NCBI GenBank assembly: GCA_016281815.1
Contig: JAEEJK010000125.1
Location: 1 to 47,874 of the forward strand
Length of the DNA: 47,874 nucleotides
DNA from: Prevotella sp.
GTDB taxonomy: Bacteria; Bacteroidota; Bacteroidia; Bacteroidales; Bacteroidaceae
Direction of reading: 5' to 3'
In this document: positions 21,301 to 29,709 of the stretch, one piece after another
Numbering within the stretch: the stretch's first letter is position 1
Layout of the letters: each line of letters opens with the position of its first letter
The notes under the pieces: generated by a model
What the model saw: only the letters and a program-made list of their open reading frames with translations
Databases searched by the model: none
Told to the model about the DNA's origin: nothing
Made by a program: the position numbers and the translations under genes

Positions 21301-22296
21301 ATGGAAAACAAATATCTCAAGCAGTTCCCCGACCTGATGGCGGGCAAGAAAATAATGTATGTGCATGGCTTCGGGTCATCGGCCCAAACGGGTACGGTGA
21401 CCCGCCTGCGCAAAGTGTTGTGCAATGCCACCGTCATCGCCGAAGACATGCCCCTCCATCCCATGGAGGCCCTCGACCTGCTCCATCGCCTCTGCGAGGA
21501 GGAGCAGCCCGACCTCATCATCGGCACGTCAATGGGAGGCATGTACACCGAACAACTCTATGGCTTCGACCGCATCGTCATCAACCCTGCCTTCCGCATC
21601 GGTGACACCATGGTGGAGCACGGCATGACGGGAGCACAAGAGTTTTTCAACCCCCGGAAAGACGGCGTGCAGAAATTCTTTGTGGACAACAACCTGGTGA
21701 AGGAATACAAGCAGGCCTCAGCACAATGTTTCAGCGGAGTCAACGATGAGGAGCGCCGCCGCGTGTGGGGACTCTTTGGCGACAACGACACACTGGTGCA
21801 CACCTGGGACCTCTTCCGGGAGCACTACCCCACCGCCATCCATTTCCATGGTGAGCACCGCATGGACGAGCGCTCCTACATGCATGCCGTGATGCCCGTC
21901 ATCCGATGGATAGACGACCTGCAGGAAGGACGTGAACGCCCCGTCATCCTCATTGCCACCGATGCGTTGGCCGACAAATACAACAAACCGCTATCGAGTT
22001 CGCAGAAGGCCTTCCGCCGGTTGATTGAGACCTACAACGTATATATCGTCGCTCCCGCCGACTTCAACGAGAGTCAGCAGATGACGGAAACCATCGCATG
22101 GATGCAGGAGTATTACGATGCCCCTGTCTACAACCACATCATCTTCGCCAACCAAAAACACCTGCTGGCCGGCGACTATCTGATTGACCGCCAGCCCGAC
22201 GACAACTTCATGGGCACCACCATAGAATTAGGTTCCGACTCCTTCAAGACCTGGGAAGAAGTCATCACCTACTTCGACCGGATGGGGGGACAATAA
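21301..22296 (+). CDS. Two-domain protein: YqiA-like alpha/beta hydrolase plus NT5C-like HAD domain
   Basis: 331 residues, no signal peptide, so cytoplasmic, unlike its upstream neighbours. The N-terminal half resembles the YqiA/UPF0227 esterases: KIMYVHGFGSS, nucleophile elbow GTSMGG with Ser77, an acidic residue in LFGDNDTLVH and a His in FHGEHRMDE. From about residue 212 a second domain (PVILIATDALADKYN, then TYNVYIVAPADFN and MGTTIELGSDSFKTWEEV at the end) resembles NT5C-type 5'-nucleotidase relatives of the HAD fold, but the usual DxDGxL nucleophile motif is reduced to TDALAD, so that half may be non-catalytic. The start at 21301 lies 20 bases after the LRR gene; the frame is open further upstream, but that part is a shadow of the LRR gene. 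The substrate is unknown. Confidence 0.7.
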   Translation: MENKYLKQFPDLMAGKKIMYVHGFGSSAQTGTVTRLRKVLCNATVIAEDMPLHPMEALDLLHRLCEEEQPDLIIGTSMGGMYTEQLYGFDRIVINPAFRIGDTMVEHGMTGAQEFFNPRKDGVQKFFVDNNLVKEYKQASAQCFSGVNDEERRRVWGLFGDNDTLVHTWDLFREHYPTAIHFHGEHRMDERSYMHAVMPVIRWIDDLQEGRERPVILIATDALADKYNKPLSSSQKAFRRLIETYNVYIVAPADFNESQQMTETIAWMQEYYDAPVYNHIIFANQKHLLAGDYLIDRQPDDNFMGTTIELGSDSFKTWEEVITYFDRMGGQ

Positions 22297-22297
22297 T

Positions 22298-22508
22298 ATT
22301 GAAAATTGAAAATTGAAAATTAAGGATTAGGAATTAAGAATTAAGGATTAGGAATTAAGAATTAGGAATTAAGAATTAAGAATTAAGAATTAAGAATTAT
22401 GATTACCCCTACAAAAATGGCGGGGCGATGGTAGGGACGCGATGTATCGCGTCCGCAAACTATGCACTATGAACTATGAACTATGAACTATGAACTATGA
22501 ACTCTGCA
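22298..22508. repeat. Composite intergenic repeat: AAAATTG, TTAAGAATTAGG, dyad and ACTATGAA units
   Basis: In order: GAAAATT units (about 22300-22320), GAATTAAGAATTAGG units (family C, about 22320-22400), a unique stretch ending GGTAGGG, the family E dyad GGACGCGAT-GT-ATCGCGTCC at 22435-22454, then ACTATGAA units (family D) to 22508. The left edge begins two bases after the TAA of the plus-strand hydrolase gene and the right edge runs into the TAG of the minus-strand porin gene. The entire space between two convergent genes is thus repeat material. Confidence 0.8.
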
Positions 22509-23219
22509 CTAAAACGCCTTGATCGTCATTCCGAAGACAAAGTAGGCCTTTTGGTCATGGGGATTGGTGGCAATCTCTGCAAAAAGCGGCAATTTGAAAT
22601 GCTCGGTGATGGGGATTTCCTTGGAAGCCCTTAACCCAGCAGCCACCACGGCGAACCCTTCAGTGTCGTAGGTGGTGGTGGCATAGGGCACAACGCCCAC
22701 GTTCGCTGTCCAGTCGAGTCCGCCCAACTGGAACGGAGCCGCCACCTCCAAATAAGAGGAATAGGCACGGTCGCCTGACTTCCCCACTCCGTCACAGCCC
22801 GCAAAATTGGTGTACCAATTGACCGATGCCACACCAAAATCATAGCCAGCGAATGCCTCAAAGAGGTGATTGGTGCGGTGCGCATCGTAGAGGAAATAGC
22901 GGTCTTCCCCCTCGTCAGTCCAATAATCCGTCACTCCTATGGAGAATCCGCCGATGGTATAGGATGCCGTGAGGTCTATCTCCTTGGTGTCGTTCGGGTC
23001 AGACAATCCCACATTGCCCCAGGCAGCCAGACTCAGTCCCTTGTATCCCAGTTCGAGTGATGGCTGGATGCTCACATGCCCCAGGTCCTGACCACGCCAG
23101 ATATACTGATTCACCACGTCGGCCGAGAGGTTGGCCTCCACCTTGTCCTGCGCCTCGTCCTGTGCCATCACAGTGGCTGCAAACATCAGCACCATGGCAG
23201 AAAAAAGATATCGTTTCAT
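22509..23219 (-). CDS. TorF-family (Gcw_chp) outer-membrane porin-like protein
   Basis: 236 residues with a signal peptide (MKRYLFSAMVLMFAATVMAQ). The mature protein starts with alternating strands typical of the Gcw_chp/TorF family (ADVVNQYIWRGQDLGHVSIQPSLE, LSLAAWGNVGL) and ends in an aromatic residue, Phe, as outer-membrane barrels do. It is predicted to form a small beta-barrel. It diverges from the glutamine synthetase gene across a 156-base promoter region. In Bacteroidota TorF proteins are often near ammonium-assimilation genes, so a role in entry of nitrogen compounds is possible; that is inference from context. Confidence 0.75.
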   Translation of the reverse strand: MKRYLFSAMVLMFAATVMAQDEAQDKVEANLSADVVNQYIWRGQDLGHVSIQPSLELGYKGLSLAAWGNVGLSDPNDTKEIDLTASYTIGGFSIGVTDYWTDEGEDRYFLYDAHRTNHLFEAFAGYDFGVASVNWYTNFAGCDGVGKSGDRAYSSYLEVAAPFQLGGLDWTANVGVVPYATTTYDTEGFAVVAAGLRASKEIPITEHFKLPLFAEIATNPHDQKAYFVFGMTIKAF

Positions 23220-23244
23220 GTCTTTTCCTCTTTGTTTTGAAATA

Positions 23245-23252
23245 CAAATTTA
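23245..23252 (-). promoter_or_regulatory. -7 promoter element of the TorF-like porin gene
   Basis: On the minus strand TAAATTTG matches TAnnTTTG, 25 bases before the ATG at 23219. A -33 element at the usual spacing is not clear. Confidence 0.45.
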
Positions 23253-23327
23253 GTTATTTCATTCGTAATGTACCGCGAAAAGAATATCTTTTTGAACAAA
23301 AAAGCGGATTGAGCCATCAAAATGTTG

Positions 23328-23335
23328 TAATTTTG
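23328..23335 (+). promoter_or_regulatory. -7 promoter element of glnN
   Basis: TAATTTTG followed by CACC matches TAnnTTTG and lies 40 bases before the glnN ATG at 23376. The -33 region is not obvious, which may mean activator dependence. Confidence 0.5.
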
Positions 23336-23375
23336 CACCACCAAAGCGCATTTTGTATCTATCACAACAGCAATT

Positions 23376-25565
23376 ATGGCAAACCTCAGATTTCAGGTAG
23401 TAGAAGAAGCATTTAAGAAAAAGCCTCTTGAGGTGGTTGCTCCCTCAGAGCGTCCGTCAGAATTTTTTGGGAAATATGTGTTCACCCGCGACAAGATGTA
23501 CAAATACCTTCCCCGTGATGTCTATGAGAAACTGGTCGACGTCATCGACAATGGTGTGCGCCTCGACCGCTCCATCGCCGATGCGGTGGCCAAAGGCATC
23601 AGACAATGGGCAGAGGAAAACGGCGTGACCCACTATACCCACTGGTTCCAGCCCCTCACCGAAGGCACCGCCGAGAAACACGATGCCTTCATCGAGCACG
23701 ACGGCAAGGGAGGCATGATCGAGGAGTTCAGCGGCAAACTGCTCGCCCAGCAGGAGCCAGATGCATCCTCCTTCCCCAGCGGCGGCATCCGCAACACCTT
23801 CGAGGCCCGTGGCTACTCCGCCTGGGACCCCACCTCACCCGTGTTCATCATCGACGACACCCTGTGTATCCCCACCATCTTCATCTCCTACACCGGCGAG
23901 GCACTCGACTACAAGGCACCGCTGCTGCGGGCTCTCCGTGCCGTCAATATCGCCGCCACCGAGGTGTGCCACTATTTCTATCCCGAGGTGCGCAAGGTCA
24001 CTTCCAACCTCGGTTGGGAACAGGAGTTCTTCCTAGTGGATGAGGGTCTGTACAGTGCCCGTCCCGACCTGATGCTCACCGGTCGGACGCTCATGGGACA
24101 CGACTCTGCCAAGAACCAACAGATGGACGACCACTATTTCGGCATCATCCCCGACCGTGTGCAGGCATTCATGAAAGACCTGGAGGTGCAGGCGCTGGAA
24201 CTCTCCATCCCCGTGAAAACCCGCCACAATGAGGTGGCTCCCAACCAGTTTGAGATAGCCCCCATCTATGAGGAGACCAACCTGGCTGTCGACCACAACA
24301 TGCTGCTCATGTCGCTCATGAAGCGCGTGGCCCGCAAGCATGGTTTCCGCGTGCTGCTCCACGAAAAACCCTTCGCCGGCATCAACGGCAGCGGCAAGCA
24401 CAACAACTGGAGCCTCTCCACCGACACCGGCATCCTGCTGCACGGCCCCGGCAAGACGCCGGAGGACACACTCCGCTTCGTCGTGTTCATCGTGGAGACC
24501 CTCATGGGCGTCTACCGCCACAACGGACTGCTCAAGGCCTCCATCATCAGCGCCACCAACGCCCACCCCCTCGGTGCCAACGCGGCCCCTCCCGCCATCA
24601 TCTCGTCTTTCCTCGGCAAACAACTCAGCGAACTACTCGAGCACATCGAGAAAGCCGACAAGAAAGACCTCTTCACCATGGAGGGCAAGCAGGGCATGAA
24701 ACTCGACATCCCCGAGATACCCGAACTGCTCATCGACAACACCGACCGCAACCGCACCAGTCCGTTTGCCTTCACCGGCAACCGCTTTGAGTTCCGTGCT
24801 GTGGGGTCGGAGGCCAACTGCGCCTCGGCGCTGATAGCCCTCAACACTGCCGTGGCTGAGGCGCTGACACTGTTCAAGACCCGTGTTGATGCCCTCATCG
24901 CCCAGGGTGAGGACAAGACCAGTGCCATCATCGATGTGATACGCGATGACATCCGCACCTGCAAACCGATACACTTCGACGGCAATGGCTACAGCGACGA
25001 ATGGGTGAAAGAAGCCACAGCCCGCGGCCTCGATGTGGAGAAGAGTTGTCCGCTGATTTTCGACCGCTACCTCGATGCCGACACCATCCGGATGTTTGAG
25101 AGCATGGGAGTGATGAACGCCAAGGAACTGGCAGCCCGCAACGAGGTGAAATGGGAGACCTACACCAAGAAGATACAGATTGAGGCGCGTGTGATGGGCG
25201 ACCTGAGCATGAACCACATCATCCCCATCGCCACTCAATACCAGAGTCAGTTGGCGAAGAACGTGCTCAACATGTATGAGATATTCCCCCACGAGGAGGC
25301 AGAAAAACTCACAGCACGCAACAAAGGCATCATCCGCGAGATCGCCGAGCGCTCACAGGCCATCGAGACCGGTGTGGAGGAACTGATCAATGCCCGCAAG
25401 GTGGCCAACGTCATCGAGAATGTCCGCGAGAAAGCCATCGCATACCACGACACCGTGGAACCGAAGATGGAGGAAATACGCTATCAGATAGACAAGTTGG
25501 AACTGATCGTCAGCGACGAGTGCTGGACACTGCCCAAATACCGCGAACTGCTGTTCATCAGATAA
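23376..25565 (+). CDS. glnN: Glutamine synthetase type III
   Basis: A 729-residue ATP-dependent glutamate-ammonia ligase of the GSIII class, which is typical of Bacteroidota and about 250 residues longer than GSI. Seen: the GSIII N-terminus (RFQVVEEAFKKKPLEV), HYTHWFQPLTEGTAEKHDAF, GGIRNTFEARGYSAWDPTSP, the metal/substrate region VKTRHNEVAPNQFEIAPIYEE, the glutamate/ATP-binding stretch INGSGKHNNWSL and NRTSPFAFTGNRFEFRAVGS. The C-terminal helical extension is present and full length. It stands alone on the plus strand with its own promoter, diverging from the TorF-like porin gene. The TAA is followed within five bases by a TTAAGAATTAGG repeat tract. Confidence 0.97.
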   Translation: MANLRFQVVEEAFKKKPLEVVAPSERPSEFFGKYVFTRDKMYKYLPRDVYEKLVDVIDNGVRLDRSIADAVAKGIRQWAEENGVTHYTHWFQPLTEGTAEKHDAFIEHDGKGGMIEEFSGKLLAQQEPDASSFPSGGIRNTFEARGYSAWDPTSPVFIIDDTLCIPTIFISYTGEALDYKAPLLRALRAVNIAATEVCHYFYPEVRKVTSNLGWEQEFFLVDEGLYSARPDLMLTGRTLMGHDSAKNQQMDDHYFGIIPDRVQAFMKDLEVQALELSIPVKTRHNEVAPNQFEIAPIYEETNLAVDHNMLLMSLMKRVARKHGFRVLLHEKPFAGINGSGKHNNWSLSTDTGILLHGPGKTPEDTLRFVVFIVETLMGVYRHNGLLKASIISATNAHPLGANAAPPAIISSFLGKQLSELLEHIEKADKKDLFTMEGKQGMKLDIPEIPELLIDNTDRNRTSPFAFTGNRFEFRAVGSEANCASALIALNTAVAEALTLFKTRVDALIAQGEDKTSAIIDVIRDDIRTCKPIHFDGNGYSDEWVKEATARGLDVEKSCPLIFDRYLDADTIRMFESMGVMNAKELAARNEVKWETYTKKIQIEARVMGDLSMNHIIPIATQYQSQLAKNVLNMYEIFPHEEAEKLTARNKGIIREIAERSQAIETGVEELINARKVANVIENVREKAIAYHDTVEPKMEEIRYQIDKLELIVSDECWTLPKYRELLFIR

Positions 25566-25569
25566 ACAT

Positions 25570-25730
25570 GAAGAATTAAGAATTAGGAATTAAGGATTAA
25601 GGATTATGATTACCATTGCTTCTGAGAGTGAAAAATGAAGAGTGAAGAATTGTTTCTCCGTATGTTGCGTTTTCGACGCAACCCCTACAAAAGGACTATT
25701 GTCTAAACTCCTAAACTCCTAAACTCCCAT
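25570..25730. repeat. Intergenic repeats after glnN: family C, a small dyad and family B
   Basis: GAATTAAGGATTAAGG units occupy about 25570-25600. They are followed by ATGATTACCATTGC, which also occurs as its reverse complement in the composite near 4945. A dyad GTTGCGT-TTTCG-ACGCAAC lies at 25664-25682, followed by CCCTACAAAA (also seen at 22408). CTAAACTCC units (family B reversed) fill 25704-25730, ending ten bases before the flippase ATG. Apart from these, I see no gene or clear promoter in the 174-base gap. Confidence 0.75.
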
Positions 25731-25739
25731 AATAAACCA

Positions 25740-27191
25740 ATGTCCACACTGAAGGAAAAGGCGGCGAAAGGGCTCCTCTGGGGGAGCGTGAGCAACGGTC
25801 TGCAGCAGTTGCTCAACCTTGTCATCGGCATTTTCCTGGCACGCCGTCTGTCGCAGTCCGACTACGGCATGATCGGCATGATCACCATCTTTGTGGCATT
25901 GGGAGCCTCCCTTCAGGAGGGTGGTTTCATCGCCGCCCTCAACAAGCGCAAGAACGCCACCTATAACGACTACAACGCCGTCTTCTGGACCAGTCTGGGC
26001 GTGGGTGTCGTATTCTATCTGCTGCTTTTCGCGTGCGCCCCACTGATTGCCAACTTTTACAAGCAGCCACAACTGACCTCCCTCACCCGCTATGTGGCGC
26101 TGTCGTTTGTCATCTCCAGCCTCAGCACCGCTCCCCGCGCCTATCTGTTCACTCACCTCATGGTGCGCGAGACCTCCATCATGACCATCACCGCCCTTGC
26201 CGTCTCAGGCATCGTCGCCATCACGATGGCTTTCATGGGCATGTCCTACTGGAGCATCGCCACGCAGAACATCGTCTATATCATCATCATCGCCACGCTG
26301 AGTTACCATTTCGCCCGCTGGCGCCCCAGCATGAGGGTGAACTTCACCCCCATCAAGGAGATGATAGGTTTCAGCAGCCGACTGCTCATCACCAACATTT
26401 TCACCATCATCAACACCCATGTATTCTCCGTCATCCTCGGCAAGTTGTACACAGCACCCGATGTGGGCAACTATACTCAGGCCAACAAATGGAACACCAT
26501 GGGATCGTCGCTCATCTCAAATATGATGTACGGCATCGCGCAGCCTGTCTTCATCCGTGTGGATGACGACCGTGCCCGCCAAAAAGCCATCCTGCGCAAG
26601 ATGCTCCGCTTCACTGCCCTTGTCGCCTTTCCGCTCATGCTTGGTCTGGCACTCGTCGCCAAGGAGTTCATCGTCATCCTCATCACAGAGCGTTGGTTGG
26701 AGAGCGCACGTCTGATGCAACTGCTGTGTGTGGCGGGAGCATTTGCCCCCATCTCCTATCTCTTCTCCAACCTTGTCATCAGCCGCGGGCACTCCTCATG
26801 GCATATGTGGGCCACCATCGGACAATGTCTCGCTGGCCTCATCTTTGCACTGATATTCGCCAACTATGGCATCCATGTGATGGTGGCTGCCTATGTGATG
26901 GTCAGCGTATTGTGGACGGGTGTATGGCTGTGGCTCGCCCATAGAGAGACACGACTCAATTTTTGGGAGTTTGCCCGCGACATATCACCCTACCTGTTGC
27001 TGTCCGTCGCACTTTGCGTCATGGCGCATTTCATTGCCAACGGCATCGGCAACATCTACCTGCGCTTCACTGCCAAAGTCTTGTTGGTGGGGGTGCCCTA
27101 TGTGGTCATCCTATGGCTGTTGGGCAGCATCATTCTGCATGAGGGCATAGAGATGCTGAGGGATAAGTTCAGGCGCCAAAATCACCCTTGA
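25740..27191 (+). CDS. Polysaccharide/O-antigen lipid-linked flippase (WzxC-like, MOP superfamily)
   Basis: A 483-residue integral inner-membrane protein with about 14 hydrophobic segments. The N-terminus (KAAKGLLWGSVSNGLQQLLNLVIGIFLARRL) is typical of the WzxC/PST branch of the MOP superfamily, which flips undecaprenyl-linked oligosaccharides to the periplasmic side. Conserved loops include LSQSDYGMIGM and YTQANKWNTMGSSLI. It stands alone on the plus strand and converges on two glycosyltransferases on the other strand, overlapping the nearest by 23 bases. No polymerase, chain-length regulator or initiating transferase is in view, so the glycan it handles is unknown. Confidence 0.87.
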   Translation: MSTLKEKAAKGLLWGSVSNGLQQLLNLVIGIFLARRLSQSDYGMIGMITIFVALGASLQEGGFIAALNKRKNATYNDYNAVFWTSLGVGVVFYLLLFACAPLIANFYKQPQLTSLTRYVALSFVISSLSTAPRAYLFTHLMVRETSIMTITALAVSGIVAITMAFMGMSYWSIATQNIVYIIIIATLSYHFARWRPSMRVNFTPIKEMIGFSSRLLITNIFTIINTHVFSVILGKLYTAPDVGNYTQANKWNTMGSSLISNMMYGIAQPVFIRVDDDRARQKAILRKMLRFTALVAFPLMLGLALVAKEFIVILITERWLESARLMQLLCVAGAFAPISYLFSNLVISRGHSSWHMWATIGQCLAGLIFALIFANYGIHVMVAAYVMVSVLWTGVWLWLAHRETRLNFWEFARDISPYLLLSVALCVMAHFIANGIGNIYLRFTAKVLLVGVPYVVILWLLGSIILHEGIEMLRDKFRRQNHP

Positions 27192-28113
27192 GGGTGCGGA
27201 TGATTCTTCGCTTGGCTTTTGCCCAAAAAGAGTTGGTGCGGGCATAATATTTTTCAAAAGCCTTGCGTGCTCCGAGATTTTCCTCAATCGGTGAAATCTT
27301 TTGAACTTCAAGAGGTTGCAAAAAAAGATGGGAGGCATACAGTCCGCCACCGCCGCAGTTGGTGCCCGACCCGTCGAAACCCTCGTTGCTCACCAGTGAC
27401 CGTCCCACATTGAGCGAGAGGATGTCGTTGAGGAACAAGGATGCGTTCCACCGGATGGCCCATGAGTTGTTCTTCCCTTCTATCTGTCTTCGGAGCATGC
27501 GCGTGAACCCATATTTCCCATTGAAATCGAACGTATGCGTCAGTCCACGCTCCTCCAGTTGCTGGAGCAGTTGTCTGCCATCAGGATTGAAATGCTGCCA
27601 TGCGCGCTGCCATGTCGCCCATCCCCAACTGCCGGTCCACTTGATCAAAAAAGTCTCGGGAAGGGAAGGATCCTGTGTGAAGTCACAGGCCTGAATATGC
27701 CCCACCTGTGGCTCATCCTCATAGACATCGAGCGCATCATTCATGAATTTCAGGAAATAAGGAGCCACCACCAGGTCGTCTTCCACCACAATCACCCTGC
27801 CCCGCTGTTCCACCAAGCGGGTCACGCCATCGATGATGCTGCGGGCAAGTCCCCAGTTGGTGTCACGTTCCACGATGCTCACCGTTCGGAATCCCTTGAT
27901 GTCTCTCACCACCGCGCGCACCTGTTCCACACCGGGTTTGTCGTCCTCACTTCTGGGTGCGTCGGAGAAGACAAAGAGATCGCTCTCCGCTGCCAAAGAG
28001 TTGGCGAGCAGCGACTCCACGCAGCGCCTGAGGTGTTCCGGACGGTTGTAGGCGAACAGCAGGATAGGTGCCCACCGTGACCGTGTCTGCTGACTGTCAT
28101 CTGTCTTTCCCAT
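27169..28113 (-). CDS. Glycosyltransferase, GT-A fold (family 2-like)
   Basis: 314 residues, using the ATG at 28113 two bases after the upstream stop. A longer in-frame start at 28227 would overlap the upstream gene by over 100 bases and has no merit. It starts PILLFAYNRPEHLRRCVESLL, as in GT-A sugar transferases. It then shows a nucleotide/metal-binding stretch VIVVEDDLVVAPYFLKF with a DD pair, and TGSWGWATWQRAW, a signature of a Bacteroidota transferase subgroup with GNT-I-like features. It probably adds a sugar to a lipid-linked or surface glycan at the cytoplasmic face. The 3' end overlaps the convergent flippase gene. Confidence 0.82.
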   Translation of the reverse strand: MGKTDDSQQTRSRWAPILLFAYNRPEHLRRCVESLLANSLAAESDLFVFSDAPRSEDDKPGVEQVRAVVRDIKGFRTVSIVERDTNWGLARSIIDGVTRLVEQRGRVIVVEDDLVVAPYFLKFMNDALDVYEDEPQVGHIQACDFTQDPSLPETFLIKWTGSWGWATWQRAWQHFNPDGRQLLQQLEERGLTHTFDFNGKYGFTRMLRRQIEGKNNSWAIRWNASLFLNDILSLNVGRSLVSNEGFDGSGTNCGGGGLYASHLFLQPLEVQKISPIEENLGARKAFEKYYARTNSFWAKAKRRIIRTLKGDFGA

Positions 28114-28115
28114 TT

Positions 28116-29003
28116 TCAATACTTTTTCAAATCCACATGTTTTGACAAGTTCCTGGCACTGATGACCCGACCACTCCGGCATGTCAGCAAGCATGCCTTT
28201 CCGACATACCAGGCAGCATCGCCCCACCTTCCGCCAACAACAGAAGTGAGCGCTTTCTTCACCAATGCCAGCACTCCTTTGGCAAAAGCCAAACCAAAAG
28301 AATGGTTGACGTTGGCATATTCCGACAAGTGATAGACATACTCACTCCATCGAATCCGCTCTTTGTTCTCCACCCGGTTTGCCCTGTCATGATAACCCAC
28401 GGCTGTTGGGACATATCCTATCTTGTACCGGTAATAGGCCATCCTGTTCGCCAGATCCTTGTCTTCCCCATAATGGTAAAAAAGCGGTGCGAACAGTCCC
28501 GTCTTTCTGAGCGTCGCGATGCTGACCAACCAGATGGCGGCATTGATAAACGGCACCTCCACAATGGTGTCCTGTGGCAAGGGTCCTGACTCGTTCAAAC
28601 CTGTATAGACGGAAAAACCTTTCTCTATCCTGTCTCCTTTTCCCGTCATGTGAACGGGCGACACGATGCCATATTCCGGATGTTTCTCGGCCACAGCCAC
28701 CAATTTGCCCAGCGCATCGGCATCCAACCATGCATCCTGATTGAGCAACAGCACCATGTCATACCCGTGCTCGATGGCATAGTGTATGCCGATGTTGTTG
28801 GCCTTGCCGAATCCCAGATTGCAGCCGTTGTCTATCACCCGCACATCAGGATAATGCTCCCTGACATAGGCTAAGGTCTCATCCTTCGATCCATTGTCTA
28901 TCACCAGCAGATCCGTCGGGAACGCCGATGCCTGCATGCTCGAAAGGCATTTGTCTGCCCACCGCATGAACTGATAGGAAATGATGATGGTGAGAACTTT
29001 CAT
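28116..29003 (-). CDS. Glycosyltransferase family 2, rhamnosyltransferase-like
   Basis: 295 residues from the ATG at 29003 (MKVLTIIISYQFMRWADKC). A 31-residue upstream extension is possible but overlaps the nadD end and does not look like transferase sequence. The GT2 fold is shown by TDLLVIDNGSKDETL, NLGFGKANNIGIHYAI, the metal-binding region LLLNQDAWLDADAL and FYHYGEDKDLANRM. It resembles WbbL-type rhamnosyltransferases. It lies 25 bases after nadD and two bases before the next transferase, so it is transcribed with both; the glycan target is unknown. Confidence 0.85.
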   Translation of the reverse strand: MKVLTIIISYQFMRWADKCLSSMQASAFPTDLLVIDNGSKDETLAYVREHYPDVRVIDNGCNLGFGKANNIGIHYAIEHGYDMVLLLNQDAWLDADALGKLVAVAEKHPEYGIVSPVHMTGKGDRIEKGFSVYTGLNESGPLPQDTIVEVPFINAAIWLVSIATLRKTGLFAPLFYHYGEDKDLANRMAYYRYKIGYVPTAVGYHDRANRVENKERIRWSEYVYHLSEYANVNHSFGLAFAKGVLALVKKALTSVVGGRWGDAAWYVGKACLLTCRSGRVISARNLSKHVDLKKY

Positions 29004-29028
29004 TTGATAAAAAAGGAAAGGAAAACAA

Positions 29029-29643
29029 TTATTCTGATCCCTGCTCTGTGTAAAGATGCTCCTCCTGGATAATCCTTGCGACTTGCGGAGGTACAAGGTG
29101 GTCGAAGGGCTGTCCCTCGCGGATACGTCTGCGGATGTCGGTACCGCTGATATCTATGAGTGCGGCGCGCAAGACACGGACTCGTGGCGGAAGGGTATCT
29201 TTGTCGATGACAGTGCCCCGTCGGGGAAAGACGACGATGTCGTAATTGGCAAGGATCTTGTCATGTTGATACCAGCCGTTGAAGCGCTCCCAGTTGTCAC
29301 CACCAATGAGCAGGGTGAACTGCCGGTCCGGGTAATCTTTGGCAAGGGCCTGCAGCGTGTCCCAGGTATACGACGGTTTAGGCAGGTGAAACTCATAGTT
29401 GCTCGCCACCACTCCGGGGATATCGGCCACCGCCTCTCTTGCCATTCTGAACCTGATGTCGTCGTCGAGCAGGTCTGTCTGACTCTTCCACGGGTTCTGC
29501 GGCGTCACCAACAGCCACACCTCATCGAGATGCGCTGCCTTCAGCATCCGCCGGGCGAGTTTCACATGCCCATTGTGGACGGGATTGAACGACCCGCCGT
29601 AAAGACCGGTTCTTATGATGTTCTGTCCCTTATTCTTCTCCAT
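29029..29643 (-). CDS. nadD: Nicotinate-nucleotide adenylyltransferase
   Basis: A 204-residue cytoplasmic enzyme of NAD synthesis that transfers AMP to nicotinate mononucleotide. The nucleotidyltransferase motif is GLYGGSFNPVHNGHVKLA, with the HxGH signature as HNGH; the second motif near the C-terminus is ISGTDIRRRI. Length is normal. In Bacteroidota nadD usually follows yicC and gmk directly. Here the restriction system lies between gmk and nadD, and nadD has a promoter-like sequence only six bases before its ATG. Confidence 0.95.
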   Translation of the reverse strand: MEKNKGQNIIRTGLYGGSFNPVHNGHVKLARRMLKAAHLDEVWLLVTPQNPWKSQTDLLDDDIRFRMAREAVADIPGVVASNYEFHLPKPSYTWDTLQALAKDYPDRQFTLLIGGDNWERFNGWYQHDKILANYDIVVFPRRGTVIDKDTLPPRVRVLRAALIDISGTDIRRRIREGQPFDHLVPPQVARIIQEEHLYTEQGSE

Positions 29644-29648
29644 TTCTG

Positions 29649-29656
29649 CAAAGATA
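29649..29656 (-). promoter_or_regulatory. -7 promoter element immediately upstream of nadD
   Basis: On the minus strand TATCTTTG followed by CAG is a perfect TAnnTTTG, only six bases before the nadD ATG at 29643. If used, transcription would begin at or next to the start codon and the mRNA would be almost leaderless. A -33 TTTG is not visible. It may restore nadD expression after separation from gmk. Confidence 0.4.
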
Positions 29657-29709
29657 CGAATAATTTAAAAGATATACTCCTTTAGGGGGATATTTCTTCT
29701 TTTTAGAGG

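Noticed and set aside
23300..23340. NtrC- or PII-type control site upstream of glnN
   Set aside because: No dyad or known nitrogen-control site could be seen; only the -7 element is supportable.
28114..28227. Longer N-terminus for the first glycosyltransferase
   Set aside because: The extra 38 residues are Cys-rich, overlap the upstream transferase gene and match nothing in the family; the ATG at 28113 directly precedes the conserved fold.
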